From assembly GCF_000725125.1 (NCBI RefSeq), contig NZ_JFCB01000001.1, positions 558,001 through 622,000 on the forward strand: a stretch of DNA of 64,000 nt, written 5' to 3'. The first letter of the stretch is position 1, and each line of letters opens with the position of its first letter. This document shows positions 9,315 to 15,839 of this stretch, piece after piece. The translations under genes and the position numbers were made by a program. The notes under the pieces were generated by a model. That model was not told where the DNA came from, did no database searches, and saw only the letters and a program-made list of their open reading frames with translations. The stretch comes from Streptomyces toyocaensis (lineage in GTDB: Bacteria > Actinomycetota > Actinomycetes > Streptomycetales > Streptomycetaceae).

Positions 9315-9988
9315 TCGAGGACCTGCTGCCGCAGACGGTGGTCGCCGTCGAGGCCTACGGCGACGAGGGCGCGGACGCCCCGCTGTACCCGGCGGAGGAG
9401 GCGCTGGTCGAGCGGGCGGTGCTCAAACGCCGCCGCGAGTTCACCGCCGTACGCGCCTGCGCCCGCCGCGCGATGGAGAAGCTCGGCGTGCCACCGCAGC
9501 CCGTGCTGCCCGGAGAGCGCGGAGCTCCACTCTGGCCGGAAGGGCTGGCCGGCAGCATGACCCACTGCCGGGGCTACTGCGCCGCCGCCCTGGTCCGCGC
9601 CGACGACCTGGCGTCCGTCGGCATCGACGCCGAGCTCCACGGGCCGCTGCCCGAGGGCGTCCTGCCCGCCGTGGCGCTGCCCGCGGAGGCGGACCGCATA
9701 GCCCGGCTGAGCGGGGACGTGCCCGACGTGCACTGGGACCGGCTGCTCTTCAGCGCCAAGGAGTCCGTCTACAAGGCATGGTTCCCGCTCACCGGGAAGT
9801 GGCTGGACTTCCAGGAGGCGGACATCGACCTCTTCGCCGACGCCGGGGAAGACGCCCGGGGCGGCTTCCGCGCCACCCTGCTCGTGCCCGGCCCCCTGGT
9901 GGGCGGCCGCCGCGTGGACCACTTCACCGGCCGCTGGACCGCCGAGGGCGGGCTGATCGCCACGGCGATCGCGGTCCCGCACACCTGA
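9311..9988 (+). CDS. 4'-phosphopantetheinyl transferase (EntD/Sfp type)
   Basis: A 225-residue enzyme that moves phosphopantetheine from CoA to a serine of acyl- or peptidyl-carrier proteins, switching on polyketide, peptide or fatty-acid synthases. Diagnostic motifs are SMTHCRGYCAA (near residue 78), SVGIDAELHGPLPEGVL (near 98, magnesium-binding aspartate and glutamate) and FSAKESVYKAWFPLTGKWLDF (near 151). The long WFPLTGKWLDF version fits the EntD-like subgroup common in Streptomyces. It is coupled to the upstream phosphoesterase by a 4-base overlap. No carrier-protein gene is in the window, so it probably serves remote biosynthetic clusters. Confidence 0.92.
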   Translation: MIEDLLPQTVVAVEAYGDEGADAPLYPAEEALVERAVLKRRREFTAVRACARRAMEKLGVPPQPVLPGERGAPLWPEGLAGSMTHCRGYCAAALVRADDLASVGIDAELHGPLPEGVLPAVALPAEADRIARLSGDVPDVHWDRLLFSAKESVYKAWFPLTGKWLDFQEADIDLFADAGEDARGGFRATLLVPGPLVGGRRVDHFTGRWTAEGGLIATAIAVPHT

Positions 9989-10045
9989 CAGGGCCCCCGT
10001 GGCGGCGCGGCCCGCCACCACGGGGCGCCGGGTGCGGCATCCGGC

Positions 10046-10282
10046 CTACCGCTCGGGGTGCCAGTCGCGCAGCATGCGGAAGAACGCCTCCTCGTTGCCG
10101 GTCAGACCCGCCCGGGCCAGGGCGGCTTCCGCCTCCGCGAGCACGGAGGGCGGGACGAGCGGGGGCCCGGGTGTGCCCGGCGGGCCGGGCCGGGTGTCCA
10201 GGGCGGCCCGGACGGTGTGCAGCAGGCGCAGATAGGCCTGGACGGCGGTGCGCTCGCGGTCGGTCGGTACGGCGATGGGCAT
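10046..10282 (-). CDS. Small hypothetical protein
   Basis: A 78-residue protein I do not recognise. The ATG at 10282 has a good GGGGAGAG ribosome site 7 bases upstream. The sequence is mostly helical with a proline/glycine-rich break in the middle (PGPPGTPGPP), charged, without membrane segment, signal or metal motif. The C-terminal half (EAEAALARAGLTGNEEAFFRMLRDWHPER) looks like two short helices. It lies between the phosphopantetheinyl transferase (convergent) and the ImmA-like gene (same strand, 151 bases apart). Confidence 0.6.
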   Translation of the reverse strand: MPIAVPTDRERTAVQAYLRLLHTVRAALDTRPGPPGTPGPPLVPPSVLAEAEAALARAGLTGNEEAFFRMLRDWHPER

Positions 10283-10433
10283 CGCTCGGCTCTCCCCGTG
10301 TCGTGGTCGTCGGTCCCGCGCCCCCGCACACGGAGGGGGCGCACCTCCAGCTTGCCGTCCACCACTGACAATCGGGCCGCGGCGAGGGCCGGTTCGCCCG
10401 CCCGGCGGGGCTCGCACGCCGGGGCGCGCCCGC

Positions 10434-10991
10434 TCAGCTCTGCGGACCCAGATACCCGAGCGACGCCCCGATGCGGCCGGCCAGGTGGTCCCGCCGCACC
10501 GGCCCCCGCAGGGCGGAACCGGCCAGCCGGGTGCGGCACTTGCTGGCCAGCAGCAGACCGAACGCCTCGGCCTCCTTCTCCTCGGCGAGGTCGAAGCGGG
10601 TGCGCGCGGCGACCCTCAGGACCGTCGCCCGCAGGGCGTCCTCGTCGGGCGCCGTGCCCAGTAACCGGGTCGCGACCTCCGCGCCCGCGACATGGTGACC
10701 GCAGTGACCCGCCTTCATGTGCCACAGCTCGTGGCCCAGGATCACCAACTGGTGGTCGGGAGCCGTGCGTTCCTCGATCACCACGAGGTCCTGGTCCCTC
10801 ATGTCGAGCCACAGCCCGCTCGCCGTCCCCGGCGGGAAGGCGGCCGTACGGAACAGCACCGGCCGGCCGCGGCGCCTGCTCATCGCCTCGCACAGGGCGG
10901 CGTACAGATCGGCGGGCCGTGCCGGGACGGGAAGCGTCAGCTCCGCGACCAACTCGCCGCACAGGCGGCGCATTTCCCTACCGATGCCCAC
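10434..10991 (-). CDS. ImmA/IrrE-type metalloprotease with a TTA codon
   Basis: A 185-residue protein with the gluzincin motif HELWHMKAGH near residue 84 and a downstream EEKEAEAFGLLLASK helix that supplies the third zinc ligand. This fits the ImmA/IrrE family, whose members cleave a partner HTH repressor to relieve repression. The GTG at 10991 follows GGGGAGA. It is 13 bases downstream of an HTH regulator gene on the same strand, the classic repressor/antirepressor pairing. The codon at 10662-10664 (minus strand) is TTA, read in Streptomyces only by the bldA tRNA, so translation should be delayed to the developmental phase. I saw no other in-frame TTA in the window. Confidence 0.85.
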   Translation of the reverse strand: MGIGREMRRLCGELVAELTLPVPARPADLYAALCEAMSRRRGRPVLFRTAAFPPGTASGLWLDMRDQDLVVIEERTAPDHQLVILGHELWHMKAGHCGHHVAGAEVATRLLGTAPDEDALRATVLRVAARTRFDLAEEKEAEAFGLLLASKCRTRLAGSALRGPVRRDHLAGRIGASLGYLGPQS

Positions 10992-11004
10992 AGTTCTCCC
11001 CGGG

Positions 11005-11661
11005 TCACGCCTTGGGCCGCTGGACACTCTCCAGGAGCATGTCCAGCCACTCCGCGACCTTGTCGCGGTGCTGGTCGGTGGGCAGCTGCGCGGCCCGCCA
11101 GGCGATCCCGCGCACACCGTGGTCCTGCAGCAGCCGCTCCAGGGGGTCGGCCGTGCCCGCCGCCGCCTCCCGCTCCCGGTCCGCGAGCTTCTGCAGCAGC
11201 TCCTGCTCGGTGTGCTGGAGGGCGCTCGTGAGCGCCTCGGGGTCCTCGGCGGTCAGGAAGCCGGCGTGCACCCGGAAGAACCGCTGGATGGCGTCGCAGT
11301 GCTCCATGGTGGGCCGCCGGTCGCCGTTGATCAGGGCGCCGGCCTGCTGCCGCGACATGCCGGCGCCGTCGGCGATCTCCTGCTGCGTGTACTTGCGGCC
11401 GTTCGGCTTGAGCCGGGTGCGGCGCAACAGGTCCAGCCGCTGCACGAACCGGGCCTGCACATCGGGCTCGCCCGCGGACCGGCCGCTCAGCAGCGCCTTG
11501 ACCACGGGTTCCGGGACGCCGGAGGCGACGGACAGCCTGCCGACGTCGAAGACCTCGGTGTGCGCCACGCCGAGCCGGTCGGCGAGTGCGGTGACGCGGC
11601 CGACGACGGCCGGCAGCGCGGTCGTCGGCGCGGTGCCCGGACCCTCGAAGCCACCCGTCAC
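11005..11661 (-). CDS. HTH (XRE-type) transcriptional regulator
   Basis: A 218-residue DNA-binding protein. The helix-turn-helix is near residues 95-125: KYTQQEIADGAGMSRQQAGALINGDRRPTM, preceded by an N-terminal extension of about 90 residues that may form an independent domain. The C-terminal half is charged and helical (LQHTEQELLQKLADRERE), probably for dimerisation. I chose the GTG at 11661 because AGGAGA sits 7 bases before it; an in-frame start at 11763 lacks one. The ImmA-like protease gene follows after 13 bases, so this is the likely protease target. The divergent MmyB-type gene shares its upstream region, which contains two inverted repeats. Confidence 0.85.
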   Translation of the reverse strand: MTGGFEGPGTAPTTALPAVVGRVTALADRLGVAHTEVFDVGRLSVASGVPEPVVKALLSGRSAGEPDVQARFVQRLDLLRRTRLKPNGRKYTQQEIADGAGMSRQQAGALINGDRRPTMEHCDAIQRFFRVHAGFLTAEDPEALTSALQHTEQELLQKLADREREAAAGTADPLERLLQDHGVRGIAWRAAQLPTDQHRDKVAEWLDMLLESVQRPKA

Positions 11662-11756
11662 CGAAAGATCTCCTACGTCTCTCACAGGCTTCTCACAAGC
11701 GATTGCCGTGAACTTCACGGAGACTAGCCGGTGGTTCTCACTCTCATCCAGGTCTC

Positions 11757-11804
11757 GCCACAACTGTGGCCAATTTCAGCCGTCAACCGTCGTGGAATGC
11801 CACG
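11757..11804. promoter_or_regulatory. Two inverted repeats between divergent regulators
   Basis: The first repeat has arms GCCACA/TGTGGC (11757-11770) and the second CGTGG/CCACG (11791-11804). They lie between the HTH gene (leftward) and the MmyB-type gene (rightward). Both share a CCAC/GTGG core, so one regulator could bind both. Either neighbour's protein may be the ligand; this is inference. Confidence 0.4.
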
Positions 11805-11808
11805 ATAG

Positions 11809-11838
11809 TTGACATGCCACATGTCCGGGCACCAGGAT
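11809..11838 (+). promoter_or_regulatory. Candidate promoter of the MmyB-type gene
   Basis: TTGACA at 11809-11814 is a perfect -35 box; CAGGAT at 11833-11838 matches the Streptomyces -10 pattern after an 18-bp spacer. It would start transcription about 40 bases before the ATG at 11885. Confidence 0.5.
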
Positions 11839-11884
11839 CGGGGCGCCGCGTCAGGGCCGCACAGGCAAGAGGGGTGACCTCCCG

Positions 11885-12544
11885 ATGGCATTTCAGGCAG
11901 GAGGGCAGCGGCCGGCACCGCGGCCCGTCCCCGGGACTCCCGAGGCCCAGGCCTATCTCCAGGACTACGCCGCTCTCCTGGAGGCGGCCCCGTTCCCGTC
12001 CCTTGTGGTGGACCACCGCTGGGACGTGCTGCTCACCAACAGTGCTTTCCGGACACTTTTCCAGGACGTCGAGCCGCATCCCACCGCCCTGCCCGGCGAC
12101 AACTTCCTGCGGTTCGTCCTCTTCCATCCGGACGCCGCCACGGTCCTCGGCGACCACGAGTCGAGCTGGTGCCTGCCGATGCTGGCCCACTTCGCCAAGG
12201 CCGTCGAGCGCCACGGCCACGACCACGGGCTGCAGGCCATCCGCCGGGACATCGCCCAGGACCCGATCATGGAGGCCGCCTACCGGCACGGGCTGCCGCA
12301 CTGGCTCCGGGCCGTCGGTGAGCGGGCCGCCGAACACGACGGCGCCGTCAGGCCGTTGCTGCACCCCGATCCACGCTGGGGCGTCACGGACTGCCGCATC
12401 GTCGTCGAGACGACCGGGACCCTCCAGGAGATGGGCTGCGTCCGGCTGACCCTGGTGCTGCGTGAGACCCGCCGCGCCGCGGCCCCGGGCCGCAGGACCC
12501 GCCGTGCCGCCTCCCATCTGCGGGTCGTGTCCGCCGTCGACTGA
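11885..12544 (+). CDS. MmyB-like regulator ligand-binding domain protein (no HTH)
   Basis: A 219-residue protein matching the MmyB-like transcription-regulator ligand-binding domain, a PAS-like fold. Marks are VVDHRWDVLLTNSAFRTLF near residue 40, then NFLRFVLFHPDAATVLGD and a C-terminal strand region RLTLVLRE. Family members usually carry an N-terminal helix-turn-helix; here the protein begins directly before the sensor domain, so it cannot bind DNA by that route. The last 25 residues are arginine-rich. GAGGGG precedes the ATG. It is divergent from the HTH/ImmA pair and sits just upstream of ramC. I infer a small-molecule sensor or partner protein, possibly acting with the neighbouring HTH regulator. 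Confidence 0.75.
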   Translation: MAFQAGGQRPAPRPVPGTPEAQAYLQDYAALLEAAPFPSLVVDHRWDVLLTNSAFRTLFQDVEPHPTALPGDNFLRFVLFHPDAATVLGDHESSWCLPMLAHFAKAVERHGHDHGLQAIRRDIAQDPIMEAAYRHGLPHWLRAVGERAAEHDGAVRPLLHPDPRWGVTDCRIVVETTGTLQEMGCVRLTLVLRETRRAAAPGRRTRRAASHLRVVSAVD

Positions 12545-12670
12545 GCGGCCCCGTGCCGACCGTGACCGCCCTGTTCCCCGCACAGGTGCCGTGTGGCAGT
12601 GCCGGCGTGAGCGAGCCGCCTGCCCGCGAGGTCGTGGCAGTGGACGCCGGGACGGCGGGCGCCGCCTGTG

Positions 12671-12694
12671 CCTGCACCGGGACCGGGGTGCAGG
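12671..12694 (+). terminator. Hairpin after the MmyB-type gene
   Basis: Exact 8-bp arms CCTGCACC (12671-12678) and GGTGCAGG (12687-12694) with an 8-nt loop, about 130 bases past the stop codon and before the ramC control region. Likely a terminator shielding ramC from read-through. Confidence 0.45.
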
Positions 12695-12775
12695 ACGCGG
12701 CTCCACGCGCGCGGTGAACCGCCCCTGGACACCTGGTCCGTGAACGAGTCCTCCCGTCGGACCACCTTCGTCCCG

Positions 12776-12811
12776 CCGCGAGGATTCCTCCGCGAAGACC
12801 CCGCCGCGAAG
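12776..12811 (+). promoter_or_regulatory. Three phased CCGCGARG repeats upstream of ramC
   Basis: CCGCGAGG at 12776-12783, CCGCGAAG at 12790-12797 and CCGCGAAG at 12804-12811: three direct repeats exactly 14 bases apart, ending 106 bases before the ramC GTG. RamR is known to activate the ramC promoter; this array is the best candidate for its binding site here. The rest of 12545-12917 holds the hairpin at 12671-12694 and no gene. Confidence 0.6.
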
Positions 12812-12917
12812 TTACCCGTGCGTTCCGCACGTCGGAGTGATGACAGCGGTGACTGTGCGGGACGGTACGCCCCGTGACAACGTCATGCCCGTCAGCGATC
12901 GACGGGAGGGAGACGGC

Positions 12918-15587
12918 GTGAACAAGGGCTATGCCGTGTACTGCGACGCGGACCCGTACTTCTACGACGCCCCGCACCGCACCGTCTCCCCGGCCGGCTC
13001 CGGGCGCTCCCGGTACGCCGCGGCCTCGTGGCCCGTGCCGCCGGGCTGGCAGCGCAATGAGAGCGGGGACTGGCTCGCCCTTCGCCCCGTCGACGCCGAA
13101 CTGCCCGACCAGGGCTGGAAGATCCATGTCTCCGCCTGTCTCGACAACGCCGAGTCCGTGCTCGAGCGGGTGTGGCGGCACTGCGTCGCCGGGCGCACGG
13201 CCTTCAAGTTCGTCCCCAGCCGCTACCTGCTGCACCAGCGCAACGCCAAGTACGCGGACCGGGCCGGCAGCGGCAAGTTCATCACCGTGTACCCGGCGGA
13301 CGAAGCGGGGTTCGAACGGCTCGCGGGGGAGCTGGCGGAGCTGCTGGCCGGCGAACCCGGGCCGCACATCCTGAGCGACCTGCGGCTCGGTGACGGCCCC
13401 GTGCACGTGCGGTACGGCGGCTTCACCCGGCGCAACTGCTACGACGAGCAGGGGGAGCTGCGGCCGGCCGTGACCGGACCCGACGGGACGCTGGTGCCCG
13501 ATCTGCGCGGCCCCGTCTTCCGCGTACCGGACTGGGTCGGTCCGCCCGCCTTCCTGCGCCCGCACCTGGAGGCCCGCAACGCGCTGACCGTGACCGGCCT
13601 GCCCTACGCCATCGAGTCGGCACTGCACTTCTCCAACGGCGGCGGCGTCTACCTCGCCCGTGACTCCCGCACCGGGCAGCGGGTCGTCCTCAAGGAGGCC
13701 CGTCCGCACGCCGGACTGGCGGCCGACGGCGCGGACGCCGTGACCCGGCTGCACCGTGAACGCCGGGCGCTGGAGCGTCTCTCCGGCCTCGGCTGCACAC
13801 CCGAGGTGCTCGACCACCTGACGGTCGGGGAGCACCACTTCCTGGTGCTGGAGTACATCGAGGGCAAGCCGCTCAACACGTTCTTCGCCCGCCGCCACCC
13901 GCTCATCGAGGCCGACCCCGGTGAGCAGCGGCTGGCCGAGTACACGGCCTGGGCCCTCGACGTCCACGCCCGGGTGGAACGTGCCGTCGAGGACGTGCAC
14001 GCACGGGGCGTCGTCTTCAACGACCTGCACCTGTTCAACATCATGATCCGCGAGGACGACAGCGTCGCCCTGCTGGACTTCGAGGCGGCGCACGAGGTCG
14101 GCGGACCCGGCCGGCAGACCGTCGCCAACCCGGGATTCGTGGCGCCGCCCGACCGGAGGGGCGTCGCGGTGGACCGGTACGCGCTGGCCTGCCTGCGGCT
14201 CGCGCTGTTCCTCCCGCTCACCAGCCTGCTGGCGCTGGACCGCCGCAAGGCGGCCCACCTGGCCGATGTGGTGGCCGGCCAGTTCCCGGTGGACCGGGCC
14301 TTCCTGGACGCCGCGGTCGACGAGATCACGGGCGACGGCACCACCGCGACCGCGACCGCCGGCGCTCCGGCGGCGCGACGGACGGCCGGGCCGGTGGCAC
14401 CCGTCCGGCCGGACGACTGGCCCGACAGCCGCACCTCCATGGCCGCGGCCGTCCGCGCCTCGGCGACACCGTCCCGGACCGACCGCCTCTTCCCCGGCGA
14501 CATCGCCCAGTTCGCCACCGCAGGCGGTGGCCTGGCCTTCGGCCACGGCGCGGCGGGAGTGCTGTACGCCCTCGCCGCGAGCGGGGCGGGAAGGGACGAG
14601 GACGGAGAGCAGTGGCTGCTGGAGCGGACGAAACAGCCTCCGTCGGGCATGCCGCTCGGTTTCCACGACGGTCTCGCCGGTGTCGCCTGGACGCTGGAGT
14701 ACCTCGGGCACCGTGACCGCGCCCTCGACCTCGCCGAACTGCTCCTCGACCAGCCCTTCGACCACCTCGCCCAGGACCTGCACAGCGGGACCGCCGGACT
14801 GGGCCTGGCCCTGGACGCGCTGGCCGCGGCCACCGGGGAGACCGCCCTGCGCTCGGCGGCGCTGCGCTGCGCCGAACTGACCGCCCGGGACAGGCCCGTC
14901 GGCCCGAGCGCCGGCCGGAGCCGCGCGGGACTGCTGTACGGCGCCGCGGGACGCGCCCTGCTCTTCGTGCGGCTGTACGAACGCGACCGGGACCCCGCGC
15001 TGCTCGACCTCGCACGGGACGCGCTGCGCCAGGACCTGTCCCGCTGCGTCCGCGGCGCGGGCGGCGCCCTGCAGGTGGACGAGGGATGGCGCACCATGCC
15101 CTACCTGGGCGCCGGCAGCGTGGGCATCGGCATGGTGCTCGACGACTATCTGGCGCACCGGGAGGACGAGGAGTTCGAGCAGGCGAGAGGCGAGATCGTG
15201 GCCGCGGCGCAGGCCATGTTCTACGCCCAGCCCGGCCTGTACCGGGGTGTCTCCGGGATGGTGCTGTACCTCGGCCGCACCACGGCCGCGGTGCCCGGTA
15301 CCGGTCCGGAGGCCGTCCGGCGCCAGCTCGACGCGCTGTCCTGGCACGCCATGTCCTACCGCGACCATCTCGCCTTCCCCGGAGAGCAGATGATGCGCCT
15401 GTCCATGGACCTTTCCACGGGCACGGCGGGATGCCTGCTGGCCGTCGCCTCCGTCCACGGCACCCCCTCCGCCGGGCTGCCGTTCCTGCCGCCCCCGCGC
15501 ACCGCCGGGCGGCCCCACGACTCGGCCCCCCAGGGGGTCGTGATGAAAGAGGACAACCCGTTGCTCTACGAAGGGAAGACGTCATGA
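12918..15587 (+). CDS. ramC: RamC, class III lanthipeptide synthetase for SapB
   Basis: An 889-residue enzyme that dehydrates and cyclises the RamS prepeptide to make SapB. Three domains are visible. An N-terminal phospho-Ser/Thr lyase region (residues 1-200) contains FKFVPSRYLLHQRNAKYA. A central protein kinase (about 225-480) has the ATP lysine at 259 (RVVLKEARP), FNDLHLFNIM with catalytic Asp369, and LLDFE with Asp387. A C-terminal LanC-like cyclase (about 530-880) has the repeated glycine motifs LAFGHGAAGVLYAL, GFHDGLAGVAW, LHSGTAGLGLALD and GLYRGVSGMVLYL but lacks the zinc-binding Cys-His set, as class III enzymes do. The GTG at 12918 follows GGGAGGGAG. Its stop overlaps the ramS start by 4 bases. 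Confidence 0.96.
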   Translation: MNKGYAVYCDADPYFYDAPHRTVSPAGSGRSRYAAASWPVPPGWQRNESGDWLALRPVDAELPDQGWKIHVSACLDNAESVLERVWRHCVAGRTAFKFVPSRYLLHQRNAKYADRAGSGKFITVYPADEAGFERLAGELAELLAGEPGPHILSDLRLGDGPVHVRYGGFTRRNCYDEQGELRPAVTGPDGTLVPDLRGPVFRVPDWVGPPAFLRPHLEARNALTVTGLPYAIESALHFSNGGGVYLARDSRTGQRVVLKEARPHAGLAADGADAVTRLHRERRALERLSGLGCTPEVLDHLTVGEHHFLVLEYIEGKPLNTFFARRHPLIEADPGEQRLAEYTAWALDVHARVERAVEDVHARGVVFNDLHLFNIMIREDDSVALLDFEAAHEVGGPGRQTVANPGFVAPPDRRGVAVDRYALACLRLALFLPLTSLLALDRRKAAHLADVVAGQFPVDRAFLDAAVDEITGDGTTATATAGAPAARRTAGPVAPVRPDDWPDSRTSMAAAVRASATPSRTDRLFPGDIAQFATAGGGLAFGHGAAGVLYALAASGAGRDEDGEQWLLERTKQPPSGMPLGFHDGLAGVAWTLEYLGHRDRALDLAELLLDQPFDHLAQDLHSGTAGLGLALDALAAATGETALRSAALRCAELTARDRPVGPSAGRSRAGLLYGAAGRALLFVRLYERDRDPALLDLARDALRQDLSRCVRGAGGALQVDEGWRTMPYLGAGSVGIGMVLDDYLAHREDEEFEQARGEIVAAAQAMFYAQPGLYRGVSGMVLYLGRTTAAVPGTGPEAVRRQLDALSWHAMSYRDHLAFPGEQMMRLSMDLSTGTAGCLLAVASVHGTPSAGLPFLPPPRTAGRPHDSAPQGVVMKEDNPLLYEGKTS

Positions 15588-15712
15588 ACCTGTTCGACCT
15601 GCAGTCGATGGAGACGCCCAAGGAAGAGGCCATGGGGGACGTCGAGACGGGCAGCCGCGCGAGCCTGCTCCTCTGCGGCGACAGCAGCCTGAGCGTCACC
15701 ACCTGCAACTGA
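15584..15712 (+). CDS. ramS: RamS, SapB prepeptide
   Basis: A 42-residue precursor of the morphogenetic surfactant SapB, which lowers surface tension so aerial hyphae can leave the medium. Residues 1-21 are the leader, with the LFDLQ recognition box of class III leaders at 3-7 and an acidic end. The core is residues 22-42. It holds two SxxSxxxC units (Ser3, Ser6, Cys10 and Ser13, Ser16, Cys20, core numbering), the pattern that gives lanthionine or labionin rings. From memory, S. coelicolor RamS differs only by Ile instead of Val at core position 17. The ATG overlaps the ramC stop, and AAGGGAAG is its ribosome site. Confidence 0.97.
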   Translation: MNLFDLQSMETPKEEAMGDVETGSRASLLLCGDSSLSVTTCN

Positions 15713-15760
15713 CGCCGGCAGCGACCGCCGCGGCGACGCGGTGAGTCGTACCGCTCGGCT

Positions 15761-15792
15761 CCGGCGCCCCGGGCTCGTGCCCGGGGCGCCGG
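15761..15792 (+). terminator. Strong hairpin between ramS and ramA (attenuating terminator)
   Basis: A perfect 14-bp GC stem (15761-15774 with 15779-15792) and a 4-nt loop. It begins 49 bases past the ramS stop and ends 47 bases before the chosen ramA start. It should end most ramCS transcripts and let only some reach ramAB, giving more peptide than transporter. Confidence 0.75.
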
Positions 15793-15839
15793 CGCCTGCA
15801 AGGGAGGCCACGAGGCACGGACGGAAGGGAGGCCGGTCG

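Noticed and set aside
12384..15518. 1044-codon open frame on the minus strand
   Set aside because: It lies opposite ramC, whose domains are all recognisable; the minus-strand product has no known features.
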